The translations under genes were made by a program, and so were the position numbers. A stretch of DNA of 64,000 nt, from contig CAIIXF020000007.1 of the NCBI GenBank assembly GCA_903813345.2, forward strand, positions 10,731,730 to 10,795,729, in the 5' to 3' direction. The first letter of the stretch is position 1, and each line of letters starts with the position of its first letter. The stretch is from Owenia fusiformis (Eukaryota > Annelida > Polychaeta > Sabellida > Oweniidae). Under the pieces are notes generated by a model. It was not told where the DNA came from. It did not search any database and saw only the letters and a program-made list of their open reading frames with translations. Below, in pieces: positions 45,389 through 59,400 of this stretch.

Positions 45389-48300
45389 ATGTCCATAATA
45401 AATGGTATAAAGAATCCGTTGGGAAGTGACGGTGTCCCACAACCCGATACTGGTCCACCAGACATGTTAAAATACAAACTTGCGAAATTGAGCACTAGTT
45501 CTACGTCCTCAGATGAACACGGCAGTGTAAGTATCTTTTATGAGTGTCATTTGCGCTTTCCCAAAAAGTTACTTCAAACCATCCTCTGAACACAGGTCTC
45601 CAGAACTCGTACCCCCTTCTTTCAAGGAAGGAACGTAGTGGATGATGGACTGGAGCCCTGCGTTCGGAGGATGTTTCAAACAGGTTAGTTATTGAGTCTA
45701 CTCGTGTTGCTCAGTGGCAGATCGTGTAACTATGACCCAGTGGTTTCGGGTTCGATTCCCGATTCAGGCAACACTGATTTGATCAAGTTTTTCAAGGCGT
45801 TTGACTGAGGGGTCAGCAATTCTATAACATGATAAAGACTGGGCTTGTACTATGATGTAAAATAACACGGGGCTACACAGGATGATAGGACCTCCTACCC
45901 TTTTACACCGGGACACGTGGTTTCTTGTAACTATTAGTAATACGCATTCAGGACATAGCGATACCCATAGACCTGAGAAACAATCGTTTCAGTTCTGCAA
46001 TGATGATTTGACCAAAAAATAATGAAATAAAGCAGAATGATTGATGAAAACTGAAAAGCAGTACTTACAGGGTTCATTATGGCTCGATGCCATCAATTAG
46101 AGTGAGATAAGTTGTCAGAGGCTAATTAGGCTACTTACGAAGAGAAATGTCTCGGACCATGATGAAATAGTTTTGTAAATACCATTTCCATTTCGAATGT
46201 TGCTCGTTGTAATAACGCTTTAATCACGTGACACGATGTATACAGCCGCGATGCCTCGGTTTCCTAGTTGCTTTATTACAAAATCAATGATTACTTTCTT
46301 GGATATGGCAGAAGGGCAAAGCTATTTATAATGACTTATTTTGGTAAATTGTTTTAGCAAGTCATACTGCCTCAGACTCTTCATTCGAAGAGTTTCAATT
46401 TTCAAGACCACACGTGTTTGTTATATTATGTAATTGTACAAGAGCAAATATCTAGCAATCAACCAAGTGAAAAGCCGCAATGTGTTAAACGAAAAACAGA
46501 AATCTATTTGAGAACACTGACATAATGAGCTGCAGCAAAACTCTGTCATGACGCATCTTTATCTAAAGCAGATAATGATTAAATAAAGCTAAGTTTATGA
46601 TGTATGGACAGCTGCCTTAACACACGTTTGTAGCGTGAGTCTTCTTACCAAATGCAGAATTGGCGAAAATGAATATATCTTGGTAATAAACCCGATCCTC
46701 GAACATAACTTCCCCAATGTTTAGGAATTAGACATACTAAGCTCTGATGAAATGCCAACAAACACGCCTCTTCCTGTGCATGGTGCACTTTAAATAGCTA
46801 ACGATGAAATATAGTCGTAAAACATAATCTTGCCGCATTTCCAAACGTATACGACCTAATGTGCGTAATGTTGGAGCTCGTGTTTTGGAAATGCGGCAAA
46901 ATTATAGCCACGATTTGGGCAGGTGAACGTTGTAAAGACCTAGTGTGCGAAGAAGCTCTGACTCTGCGAATTGACAGCAAGGGATGATTTGAATTTGATC
47001 AAATTTCAAACATCAAAAAAATGATCGAGACAGTGTAACATATCACAATAATATAATAGGCGAGTAAATATTTAATCCCATAACATTTGATTACATTAGA
47101 TGAGTATATTTCAAACAGTTAAAATAATTAGTTACTTTTGGCGCTCAATAACGATTCACTAACCTAATTGGCTCATTTCATATTCCTCGAACAACAAATA
47201 ACCATCCTTTTAGTTCAAGTGTGTTACAGCAGTTGTACGGACAATGTGCTAATGATAAAATGTAAAAAAAACTCTGCGACCCGGGAACAAGATAAAATGT
47301 TTGAAATGTCGTCTTGCGTTCTGAGCAGTTTTATATATCATGTATGTTGTGTATCTGTGTAGAAATGAAATTATTTAGCAACATTAACACAAACTCTAAA
47401 TATTACTTAAATTAGAAAAGAAGGCATGATAGATAAACGCAAGAAGCGTGATTTAAGAGTATTTTGTTATTACATTTCCAAGCTTCGGGCCGACAAGGAA
47501 TTAGTTCAAAAGGTTTTGAATCTTTGCTTTCTATGTCAAGTTCACCTAAAAGGAACAATATAATTTACGAATGTAAATAAACATTTTTCATCATCAATCT
47601 GCCAAATGCGGCATAATTCTCCAGTAAAGAAAACACCTTCTCGGGGTTTTTCACGTAGAGCCACCGAATTACGAAACAATGCAACCATTTCTGAGCAGGT
47701 TGCAAAACAATCTGAAAAATAAATATCAAATCAGATAACAGAGCACATAGATAACAGGAACATTACAGATAAGTATATATCACTCAACACAGGGCTTTGA
47801 GTAAATCAACATGAAAGCAACAATTTCCAAAAGTAATGCTAATATATATATCATGTCCACATATACATGATATCATGAGATTCATCACGTAACATCATTA
47901 GACACTTTCCATCATTATTATATCCATCACGATACAGACCCCGTGCAATACAAAACAACAAAGTGATCAAGAAATTGTAAAATTCAAGTTGGTTTTTCCT
48001 TTTATAAACTAAATATCATGTCAAAATTATCATTTTTAACACAGAGTCAAACCGAGTCGATGTTCACAATCCAACTCTTGGTTGTGTCTAGCACTAATCA
48101 AGCACAATCCAAAACAAAAAAGATCAAAGATCGCAAAGTATACTGTTAATGCAAATAAATACACGTTCAATCACTGGGTCGCGCCGATCTTGTAGATCTT
48201 GTTTGTATTGCTTCAATCCCCGGGCTCCAATCTTCTTTAATAAATACCAAAGCTCACAATACAAATTACCTGTTGATTTGGAAACTCGATCGGGCAAATG

Positions 48301-51300
48301 AAGTACAAGATTATAATCGAAAACAACTAGGCACCACCCAGAGCTCTTCCGCTAGTAGACTCATCACTTGACTCAGATATGTGAAGGATAACATATGTTC
48401 AAGAGTAGTAAAATCATAACGCAGACATAATACACGGTGTATAACCCAAACGCTCCTACATGCACGACGGAGCGTTCCATTACTGAAATTAAACAAAGAA
48501 ACGCTCCGGAGTAGAAAAACTGTCTGGCGGGAATGATGAGCCGTCTGACAATTTCCCCAATAATGGGAATAAGAGGTATGAGTTACATATTTCGAGTATA
48601 CCATTCGATGGGTGTGATATTCATGTTGTACGTGGCTGGCTGTTGACGTTTGAAGCAATTAGGAAGAGCTGTACGAAGCAGTATAGTTATCAAAATTCAA
48701 AACGCATTTGTCATTCTACCGGTCAAAACCCCTTTTGTCGATACTTGTGATTAGTTGAGCCAAGATTAGAGCACCAACGTATATTTTAGTCAAATTCCAA
48801 TGCTTCAACGCACCATACATTATCGTAATAGTGATTTGATGACCGAAAATCCAGTCTTAAAAATGATGACATTCTCATATTCAAGAAACGCTCCGATCTG
48901 GTTAACACAGTGAATTGGAAACGCTCCGGTGGTCTAGATCAGTTAAGGAAATATATAGCTTGCCTTTCCTTTTCAGGAAGAGAAAGAAAAGATCTATTAT
49001 ACCCCTTGGCATCAATAGAAGAAAGATTAATTCACATATAACTTTTCGTTTTTTTCTATAGTTTTATGATTTAGCACATATGTAGGCATGACATCATCTA
49101 ATGTATAGGCTTTAATCAGCTAGTTGCACGTTTAGCACCACCAGGTTCAGATGTTTCAATTTGCCTAACAAGTACAACACGTTTTTGAGAGATAGATTCG
49201 ATTCGGAACTCTTCTCTAATAATCTGAAAATAATATCAAAACAAAATGGTAAGAGCGTTTCTAAAATTGTGGTCTAAATCGACGGAGCGTTACGAGGAAA
49301 ACAAGCGATTTCTCGAGAACAAGTAATGGATTTGGACTGGGATTTTAGGAAATGAGAATATACGAGTTTATGATCTACTGCTTAAACAGAAAGATTAACG
49401 TTTTCATAGAAATACTAGTTTAATTCGTAATTTGTGGTCAAATCGTCATCTTCAGATTCGTTCGATCTACACTACGGAGCTTTGATCAAGCAAATAACAG
49501 TTTACCACCAAAAGTTGAATAAATAAGATCTTTGCTCACGGTATTGTTCATCGAATGGTACATAATATTTCACCATGACATATGATATGTAAGAGAAACG
49601 AGAGAAACAATATTACGGTCATAGTAGAATCTTCATTAGCCGCCATTTTATTTCGCTCCGGAGCGTTTCCGCGTAAATGTAACGCTCCGTCGTGCATGTA
49701 GGAGCGTTTGGGTTATACACCGTGTAATACTTAGTTATTTATGACATAAGGTCAGTTTCCTGATTCAACTATACTGCGTTAATTAATGGTAAAACATTCC
49801 TATCTTTCGTTTCTATACTGGAATTTGACCATGGGGTAACATCTACCACTTCAGCGCTATCTTCACCTGAAATGTTCAATTTATCATTACCCTGTCTGAA
49901 AGACTGAATCCCAATCTGCTGGTCAGACTACCCTCTAATTATTGCAGATGATTTTAACAATTTTGATGATCTTAACTATCTCGAATGCATCTTACGGTGG
50001 CCTTTTATAAGAATTTGGATAAAGTGAATGTCAGCATTGGAAAAGCTGTGTCTGATTTAATGAATTGAAGAGCTAATGAATTCCTGATTCAGGGAAATGT
50101 AATCATCACCGATTGAAGAGTGCAGACGAAGTGAACCAATAGGAAGGGTAGTTTATCAGAGATGATGCATGATGCGCTAGTATCTCATTCTTGTTGCAGA
50201 CAGGTGTGGTCTAGATAGCCCCACATTTCAAACACAAGGAATGAGTTATAGGTCATAATCATGCCTATCCCACAATTTTTATGTTTTCGAGTGATTAGCG
50301 TCGATGATGCATGGCAATGCCTGGTGAACTTGATATTTACTATTCCGAGAAGAACAACATAAGCCTTGGCCAAAATAACTATGCTGGTTTTTAGCTCACA
50401 TGTCTCGTAAAATTCATTTTTGACCCATTTCCTAGCTTTACAAATAATTTCAGGTGTCATGCATGTAAAACTCCATGTCAATGTGAAGAGTTGTTGTATG
50501 AAATAATTTTGTTTAAAAAAATCGGCAAAAGATTATATCCGTTTTTTTATTTGTTGTGATTTTAGCCATCATTCACTTTTGAGCAACACCATGCGAGCCC
50601 AGTACCCACGGTACTATTTTTATAAATACATCTTTCATCAGCTTTCAAATCTACTCGTACTCTTTATAGGGAAATACGTTTACGTTTTCTCTCACCAAAC
50701 GATGTTTCTGTATTTCCAGGACTGTGACAGTGGGCATGCAAGTGACATCCAATCGTCCATTCACTCGGATAGTAGCAACATCTGGGGCACGAAGTTTATC
50801 CTCGCGCTAAACACACAGGGTACTGAACACAAAGACGTGGGCGACCCACAAAGTGTTGGCTTCCTACCCGATGGAACACTGGTCGTTGCAGACACAGGAA
50901 ATAATCGTTTACAAATTGTTACCCCATTAGGGAAGGTACAACGCCGTATCGGAAAAAATCAAACCCAGCGACGTGGATCGAGAGAGCGACGCAACAGCAC
51001 AAGCTTGTCTGGTGTAGAGGCTAATATTTATCCACAATGTATTGTTATTACAACCGAAGATGACATAGCATTCACAGATGGTAAAGACAAATGCGTGAAG
51101 GTATTTACCGAATATGGTACGCTTATTGACGAATGGGGTAAAGGCTTCTTCAAAGAACCATATGGAATAACACAGGCCAGTAACGGACAGTTCATCACCA
51201 CCGACACCTCCACGCATCAAGTTCACATCCACAAATGTGATGGTACACTTATCAAGACATTTGGTGGACGTGGACGAGACGGAGCCAAGTTCAACTCTCC

Positions 51301-51784
51301 CTACTTTGTTGCAGTTGGACGCAATGACGAGACAATCATTGTATCCGATTGTTATAACCACGCTGTCAAGATATTCAACTTCGATGGTGAACTTCTGCGC
51401 ACGATTGGCAACAAGGAAACAATGAAAATGCCATACGGGGTCGCCGTAGACCCATTGGGGAATATCGCTATATGTGAAAAAGACAAAGACAGTGTCAGTC
51501 TGTACAGTGCCGATGGGAAATACATTCAGGCAATCTTCAAAAAAGACGACGAGATACTGCAGCCATGGGGCATTGCAATCGATTCAACTGGGCGTATTGC
51601 GGTGACACGTAGAGTGGTAGCTTACCCAAGAAGGAAGCCTCCACCAGAGGCCGCTCTTTTCCAACTGGTGTCTACTGAAGACGAACAGACGGATGGCGCT
51701 CTCGTTATGATACCAGAAAGCCCGGATGAGGGCACAGTGGTGTCTCCACAAAACACAGAGTTCACATTTACAGTTAAGAAATAG
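45389..51784 (+). CDS. NHL-repeat beta-propeller protein (TRIM-NHL relative lacking RING/B-box)
   Basis: NHL propellers bind RNA or protein partners; many sit at the C-terminus of TRIM ubiquitin ligases. A noncoding exon ends at 44856. Coding exons seen are 45389-45526 (MSIINGIKNPLGSDGVPQPD...), 45596-45683 (VSRTRTPFFQGRNVVDDGLE...), probably 50566-50610 (PSFTFEQHHASPVPT), and 50720-51784 (355 codons including TAA). The last exon holds six blades, for example DPQSVGFLPDGTLVVADTGN, EPYGITQASNGQFITTD, MPYGVAVDPLGNIAICEKD and QPWGIAIDSTGRIAV, plus an inserted Arg-rich loop (QTQRRGSRERRNS) and a disordered C-tail. The second coding exon ends in phase 1 while 50566 starts in phase 0, so at least one small exon in the 4.9-kb intron is unidentified. 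No RING, B-box or filamin domain is seen in the exons found. AATAAA at 52523-52528 may end the transcript. Confidence 0.85.
45705..45985 (+). mobile_element. tRNA-derived SINE
   Basis: The head has an A-box-like GTTGCTCAGTGGCAGA and an exact B box GGTTCGATTCC (within TTTCGGGTTCGATTCCCGAT), 33 bp apart as in Pol III promoters. The following body (AAGGCGTTTGACTGAGGGGT ... GGGCTACACAGGATGATAGG) is not tRNA. The acceptor stem does not fold correctly next to the T arm, so it is not a working tRNA. It lies in the NHL gene intron. Confidence 0.75.
45986..48430. other. Intron of the NHL gene, left part
   Basis: No secure exon. It holds a hairpin at 46828-46902 (TTGCCGCATTTCCAAA and inverse). A 64-codon frame at 47168-47362 with an acceptor at 47211 is Cys-containing but unconvincing as the missing exon. 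Confidence 0.45.
48433..49724. mobile_element. DNA transposon with 50-bp TIRs and many ACGCTCC motifs
   Basis: It starts CACGGTGTATAACCCAAACG + CTCCTACATGCACGACGGAGCG and ends with the near-exact inverse; TA flanks both ends (48431-48432, 49725-49726). ACGCTCC or its inverse occurs about nine times, clustered in the terminal 500 bp on each side (48449, 48470, 48500, 48890, 48920, 49283, 49659, 49683, 49702). Such subterminal repeats are commonly transposase-binding sites. No coding sequence. It sits in the NHL gene intron. Confidence 0.87.
49727..50565. other. Intron of the NHL gene, right part
   Basis: No exon or repeat is supported. The interval may contain the missing small coding exon. 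Confidence 0.4.
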
Positions 51785-52687
51785 ATCGACCACTAAACTT
51801 ATTTGAGACATAAAATGACTCAAAGAAGTTAATCTTATTTGTTAAATACTGTAGATAGACGATGACATTGGCTTTGATTCCCCAGATTGGCATGGCCTTT
51901 AGTCTGTTAATATAATGTGAACATTTTCTTAGACAGATAATCATGTTGAAAGGCATTAAGACATTGCATAATGTAAATATACCGCGTCTTACAAGGTGGT
52001 ACAGAAATATGGACTCTCCCAGAAAGTAACAAACCTGTACAAAAGGAACACATTTGAACTGACTCCCCAAAATAATGTTCCACGTATGGTGTTCCGCATG
52101 AAGATTATTCCACTTTACAGGTTTTATTCTACATGTACTAGGTTAAATACACAAGTTATGTACCATTTAAAAGGTGACATAATTCATATGTATAATAACC
52201 AGGTGACTTTTTAGGGGTCCATACTTCTACACCATGATGTAAAACATGTATAGGATGCCTTGGATAGGACATTTATTTCTTAGTGTGTGATAGTGTTCAA
52301 AACAGCCACACATGATTTTGTATATATTGCACTTTTGAGATAGACAGAGTTGGATATTGTCAGATTTAAAAATTGAAGTAACTCACCCTGAGATCATGGA
52401 CTGCATTAGGTTTCTAGGTTAACATTTATATACAGGTGTGCATTATGGCTCTGCACTTTTGAGTAAAAACATTTTTGACTCCAACATCAGATGGATAAGT
52501 TAATTTGAAGTATTTTTACAAACAATAAAGAATTTACAGGACAGACACCTATGAGAGACACAGAATGCAAGTCACAAAAGAACAATGTCTAGCTAATTAG
52601 CCTGGTATAGCAATATCATCATTTTTGGGTGACATAAAACCATCTGATGCACAATTGTGTTTGACAGAAATTCTCTTTTCAGTATAC
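51785..52687 (+). other. 3' UTR and flank of the NHL gene
   Basis: AT-rich sequence with AATAAA at 52523-52528 as the best poly(A) signal. No gene seen. Confidence 0.5.
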
Positions 52688-53233
52688 ACAGGGTGGTCCA
52701 AATAAAATGGGACACTCATATTTCAAAAATAAATATTGATTTTCTTGATGAAAACATGTCATATTATATACCATTGGATAGGGAATTCACTTATCTTTAA
52801 TTTGGTATATGACAAGTTCAAATTAATTAAAATGTCTGTCAACCCGCGTCCATAATATAAATAAATTATGTCATTTTCATTTCAAAACGGGTTTTCCAAA
52901 ACTTGCAAAAACCAAGTTTTTGTCAACTTTATTTAAACAGATATTCAATATGTCCACCATTTTGATCAATTGTAGCCCTCAATCAATTTTGGCCTAAACT
53001 GGTCAATAGCATCATTAATATGCTGTTGAGACAATGAATTTCACTTCTCAACAAGTCTATCCTTAAAAAGGGACTGAATAGACAATGAGACATTATAATA
53101 AATTTGAACTTATGATATACCAAATTAAAGATGAGAAATTCCCTATCCATTGGTATATAATATGACATGTTTTCATCAAAAAAATCAATATTTCTTTTTG
53201 AAATACAAGTGTCCCATTTTTGGACCACCCTGT
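52688..53233 (-). mobile_element. Tc1/mariner-type transposon remnant with ~140-bp TIRs
   Basis: ACAGGGTGGTCCAAATAAAA at 52688 pairs with the inverse at 53233; the arms of ~140 bp share CATGTCATATTATATACCAT and GGATAGGGAATTC-like sequence. On the minus strand near 52980-52940 a frame reads ATIDQNGGHIEYLFK then stop, which matches the usual DGGHxEHL C-terminus of a group of mariner-like transposases. The rest of the transposase is gone. It lies between the NHL and eEF1B genes. Confidence 0.85.
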
Positions 53234-53483
53234 ACTGTGTATATTGTAAATCCTTTGTGTTATCAAAATAAATTCACTAAATAGCAATGCTTTTGTTTAA
53301 ATTAGTAATTTATTGTATTAAGACATTGATAATCCAAATGTTCAGATTCAATATCTAGAAGTTCCAAAGATGATCTTGGCAATATTGTATTTATTGAGTT
53401 CAAAAGACGATTTTGGCAATGTAAATTAGTTCCAAAGTTTATTTTGGCAATTCATCTATTGCTAATGAGTCCAATAAGAGTGT
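53234..53483 (-). other. 3' UTR of the eEF1B gene
   Basis: On the minus strand AATAAA occurs at 53390-53395 and 53309-53314. Three loose repeats of GTTCCAAAGATGATCTTGGC lie at 53360-53452. Confidence 0.55.
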
Positions 53484-56400
53484 TTACAACTTGTTGAAGG
53501 CAGCAACATCCATGGATTGCACCAAATCCTCAAATCCACAAATACTTTCTTCTAAGAAATCTGTCCCAACCTGCAAGTACAGAAATGTGAGGGTTAAAAG
53601 TAATAGACTAAAAGTTCATTACATTGAGAGACGAGTCATTAACATGCAAAATGTCACCACCTGCCATTTGTTACAGATACAGACTTGTCAAATGCCAAAT
53701 GCTGGACACCATCACAAAAAAGTTGAAGACAAGAATAGAATGTCACAACTTGTGGGAGTAACATAAACTAGACAACAGCAACGCCAAAAAGTAGCAAATC
53801 CCATTGAACAGCCATGGCTGGCATTTTTACAAACAAAGTATAAAGCAAAAATGGCAGCCATTTTTCAAAATGGCCACCTTCTACCAAAAGTGTCATTAGA
53901 CAGTGTGCCATGCTTATAGTATTCACATACCAAATATGAACAAAATCGCTCCACTACTTTTCCAGTTATAGTAAAATACGTTAAAATGACAGCCATTTTG
54001 AAAAAAGGTCGCCTTCTACCAAAAGTGTCATTAGACAGTGTGCCATGCTTATAGTATTCACATACCAAATATGAACAAAATCGCTCCACTACTTTTCGAG
54101 TTATAGTAAAATACGTTAAAATGGCAGCCATTTTGAAAAAAGCCGCTTCCTACCAAAAGTGTCATTGGACAGTGGGCCATGCTTATAGTATTCACATACC
54201 AAATATGAACAAAATCGCTCCGCTACTTTTCGAGTTACAGCAAAAATCGTAAAGGCCGCCATTTTTAAAGATGGCTGCCATGTGCTTCTTTAATATCTAC
54301 ATTTCTAGCTTAACTAATGTCCTATATAATTTTTTTACATTTAAAACATTGCTATTACAGTTTTACATATTGTACCTAAATTACTGTAAAATCGGCACTA
54401 AAATGGCCACCATTTTTAAATAAGCGGCCATTTTGAAAATCGGCTTTCGAGCAGAACTTCAATCCCCATAGGGTATATGTGTACTAAAATATGAACAAAA
54501 TCGGGCCAACAGTATTTGAGTTATTGCCTGGACAGACATACGGATGGACGTACATATGTACGTACGGACGTACATATGTACATGGACGAATGTACGTATG
54601 GACGGAGGCGTTCCCTAGTATATCCCTCCGAACTTTGTTTAATGGGATAAAAATTATATTATTGCATAATAGTCCTGCATTTAGCCCAAGTGAGTTTGTC
54701 TACCATTCTCTCAATAAAAGAAATTGATGGATGTTGTGTGACAAGACTTAATTATCAAAATACAAAATGCATGGGTAATTGATGTAGAAGATCATAAATG
54801 TAAAGGTAGCGTTTTGTAACTCCCTCATTCACACACATTCCACATGGTCGTGATAAACATAATTTTGTGATAAGTTTTGCAACAGGCTCTAGTCACCCTT
54901 TCCCCTTCTATTTCCTAATCCAGCCCATAAGCAGGTGAGAGAGAAATGGGTTGACAGGAGTTCGACACACCACACAACTATTTTCTTGTACATTAATTAA
55001 CCCCCCCCCTTCCTGTCATCTATTTCTAAACAAGCTTTGTATATTTAGAGAATGGGAAGGGTGGCATATAAGGGCATCATGCTCCAGAGAAACGAGGCTG
55101 GCAAGATCACAAAATATAAATTTAGAAAGACCTGGTGAATAAACAAATTTCTATACCATCACTAACAGATCACTGGGTCTCAACGTATTATACAGCCACT
55201 ATGTCTGTGCAACTAGATGACCTGCTTTCCAGTACCAGATTTTTGAAAGATATTGTTTTTTTCATTTGAACCTATTATTCAAACAATTTTCTCCATCGTT
55301 GTATGAATGCAGTTAGTGAATGGTTTGTTGATTGAAAAAATGTAATTAGTATTTACCCAGCATCATTACCAAGCGCCACATTTAATTCCTTGTTTTTGTA
55401 AAACAGACACCTATCTATGATTTCTTTAATCATCAGAGCGGGGTCTGTGTTACAAAAACATAGACCTAAAACTGTGAATTTATCACTTTATAATGATGCT
55501 GGGTAAATACTTATGAACATTTTTTGAAACTAGAGATTATTTGCTAACTGTAAGCACATGGTTTTGGAGAAAATCATCCAAGAAATGGGTTTAAATGGAG
55601 AAAACAAAAGATATATCGTACGAAAATCTACTACTAGAAGGCAGGCATTCTTGTTACACAGACACTGCGGCTCTGTACTGTCATACCTACCCAGTGGAAA
55701 TGAGAACCTGAAAAATTACTTCTGCGTAATATAACATTCTATCATTTACTGATTTGCCAAATAATAAAGATAAACCTGTACACATGTTACTTCCACTAGT
55801 TCATTGGAATGCTATATTTTATTAGCAGGTGGTTTGGAGAACAACTGAACTACAACAATTAAGATAAAACATCATTCCATTCTAAACAGATGAGGGGATG
55901 TATAAACCGTACACCAAATCAGATTATTGTAATCTGGACAGTATAGGTTTGGATTTTGCAAGTTTTAATTTACCAAATTCATTGAATTCCTTACTATCAT
56001 GTTTATAAGTAATCTTTGAAGAAATGCAAAACATAATTATACCCAATTTCTTAAATTCCTCATTCTCTTAGAATCAACCATGACGGAAAATACTTCTGTT
56101 TGTGATGATGAATCTTTATTTTGGTTAAACTTCTGACAGCTTTTGACTACACATGATGAGTTTTAAGCTTGATATTTTTAGCAACAACAATTTCACGGAC
56201 AGGATTGTTGAATAAGATTTGAGAAATCCATTGTAGAAATGTTTTGCTCAATGAAGGTCTGTTTTGTGAATTTGGTTGCAACTGTTTCATTCAAGTTATT
56301 TTTATTCCTTTTTCTGATATACCGTTGTTTTCTAAATATATTCTTTCCGAACCAATACTTGAGAAATATTCAGCATTGGAATTCAAACTATTTCAAAGTT

Positions 56401-59400
56401 CAACATTACCTTGAAGCTTAAATAAAATGGTCCAATGATTTTACCTGCCTCAACAACAGAAAGATCAACAATCAGAAATACATTACATAAAACTCTTCCA
56501 GATGGAATGTGTTGTAAAGCTAAGAACACACAACATATCACATCTAGCTACTTATCGAACAAAGGTATTACCCCATGGCTTCATAGAATCTTGACTTATT
56601 TCCTCATTATGACCTTGATTCAAGGGCAACAATGATTTGAATAACATCTCAATTATCATAAAATACCTGAGAAGGCAGTGTTCATAATGCCCTCTTCAGG
56701 ATTTTTTTTCAAGTGAATTCAAAAGTCTCATTTTCATAAATCACTCCAAAATTGCTCAAAATATGCCTATCTTTCATATTTTGATTTTCAATTACTCAGA
56801 TGCGAGTAGGTAGTTACCAGTTTCGCCACCAGGTGGCTGATTCGGGGGAAATAACATGGCAGGGTATTACAAAATTCCCTTAAACTTGAATATGCATCAG
56901 TTTTAGTGGTTCACTTTTCAAATTACCCTTATGTATGTGATAGTTATACAAATTAAAATATGTCCAGTAAAAGAAAATATCATCTGCCCAACACAAGAAA
57001 ATATATTTCACTTTTTGTGGTTTTACAACATGGGCTGTATGGGGAATCTCCCCGACCTAGAAGTCACATTTTTAAAGAAAATAAAATTTGCAAAGTTGAT
57101 AAACTCTTTTCAAAACCACATTTCTAAATGTAGATTTACATGAAGATTCCAAATATGACATCAGTTAGACTGAATTGTGAATTTTTAATGACGTAAATCA
57201 AGATTATTTCTACTCGCATCTGGGATATTGGGTGCAAATGGATTTTCAAGTGGGTGCAAGCCTTTTCAGAATCCCAAGTGAATGACATCGGATTCTAAAG
57301 AGTGAGACAAATATATAAGGTAGGAATAGATCATTTATAGGAGCAGCCTATCTATCAAATGAGAGTCCCAGTCCTCATTAATTTTTTGTTCTCAACTAAT
57401 TCTTGTGGGAGTCTTGTTCAGTTCAATCTCACTTGTCAGTGAACAGAGTGACAATGCAAAACGACCAACAAATGCAGGTAAGCAAAGTTATGAACTTCTG
57501 CCATAATATTTTCCATCAATTAGAATAATAATGAGGGAATATAATATTTCCATCTAGCACCCCTTACAATCTTCTTGTTCAATATAGACCTCAAATTACA
57601 CCACAGTCCAACTTGTTCATTAGTCTAGAATTATTAGAATGAATATGGATAGTATGATAGACATCATGAACGAGAATTCCAACACTTTTCGTAATTGTAT
57701 TTCACACTTAGAAAGGAGGAGTAGCTAATACCATTACTTCACTGCAGGGATCATAACAACGGAAATGGGATGTTCTACAGACAAGTAATTACGGCATATC
57801 CTTCTGAAAATCCTATTTCTTCCAATAGAAAAATGCAGAGTATTTTAATAGGTGTTTTATAACCTCAACTATTATTGGAATTTAGCATCAGAAAAAGGAG
57901 ACTGTAAACAATATAATGTGATGAAACTAGATTGACAGGTAAAGTTGTGTTGCACAAGGTTGTGAGAAGATATGGTCTTTCATCCTCAGTGAAGTTACAT
58001 AATTCTGAACAGAGTTTTTCAATCTTGCCTGGTTATATCGACTTATTGGCAGTGAGTCTTCTTTTGAGGTGAGACTCGTTAACTTTAACCATATGCTGAC
58101 TGATAAATCACCCATACAATTACCTTTTAACTAATATAGCTTCAACTGATATTTCCAAAGTCCATTTGTCACTATATATCACCTTGTATATTGCATTGAA
58201 TCATAACAAAAATGCAAAAGTACAAAGCTACAAAAAAAGAAGTCATCGTTCTTAAATCAGGAACTTGAGCATTGACCTTGAATATTTCCTATCAATCAAA
58301 GTCACATACACCTAGCTATGATACAAGCCACAAGATACATAGATAACCTTGATTTCTTAATCCCAGGTGTAATCAAACAAAATGATAAACTCCTGTTAAT
58401 AATAGATAAATCTAGGGACAACTTGGGGAACATATTTCAATCTATCACTACGCTTGATTACAACAGTCAGTATTCCCCTCGAGGATTTTTTCCAAACATG
58501 GTAAATAATTGTAATTTTACCAATTGTGATAAAAAAAATTGCAAAAAATAATAAAAAAAACATCTGAATTTTCAAGATCTCAACTTGATATAAACAGATT
58601 TTTTCATGTGAACATGGTGAATGTGTGGTAAATTTCAAATACCTCCAAACAGCTTCAAGGCTTGGGAGACGAGAGACAACAAAGTACATGAACATTAAAA
58701 TTAGGTCACTATCATCACTAATCATTCAGGTGTAATTAAACAAAATGATAAACTTAAATTATGTTTGGTTAATCAACATTTTTAGACAGAAACCCCGATC
58801 AGAATTCTAACCTGTTTATCTCAGGATGCACGGATTTTGCTCTTGTATAGTGTTCCTGAAATTTCCTATATAAATGTTACTGTGAACATCAATTAGAATT
58901 ATTTAGAGAGCTGTTAGGACCTCAATGGCAGGATCATAATAAATCAGTGCTCAGTTCAGGTTTATAAAAGATAATCCAGATTTACAAGATAAACAAAATA
59001 TCAGAGGTGGGGGGCACCCAAGATTCAAACAGGGTTTTGTGACTTAACAACACCCTAACAACCTCAAGTTCAGAAAACTTCATTCATTGGGACATAGTCT
59101 CACAAGAATAAAATAAGAGATTTCTTTTTGGCCATTAGGTAAAATAGAGCAGCATTTATAAATTTTGATTGAGGTAATATATGGACATAGAAATACTGTT
59201 TAGTTCATAAATTTCTTGAAGCCAAGACAGATTGATAGGAGGATGGGCATAAATAATGCTTAAAAGAAATTAACGCTCCAGATAAATGCCATTTATCCAA
59301 GCCTTGGGAGACAGTTGTTTACTGACTTTGAAGGGTACATTGATCTCTAAATACAACCAAAGATGACAGATAGGAGGTTAAAACTAGAGAAATTGTGTTG

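Noticed and set aside
45705-45780. Functional tRNA gene
   Set aside because: A and B boxes are present, but the T arm is not next to a pairing acceptor stem and non-tRNA SINE body follows.
47211-47335. Cys-containing candidate exon for the NHL gene
   Set aside because: The phase could fit, but the sequence lacks any known domain and the donor is weak; not enough to include.
50927-51361. 144-codon minus-strand ORF
   Set aside because: Antisense shadow of the NHL exon.
53865-54131. 88-codon minus-strand ORF with an internal repeat
   Set aside because: By-product of the 134-bp tandem units.
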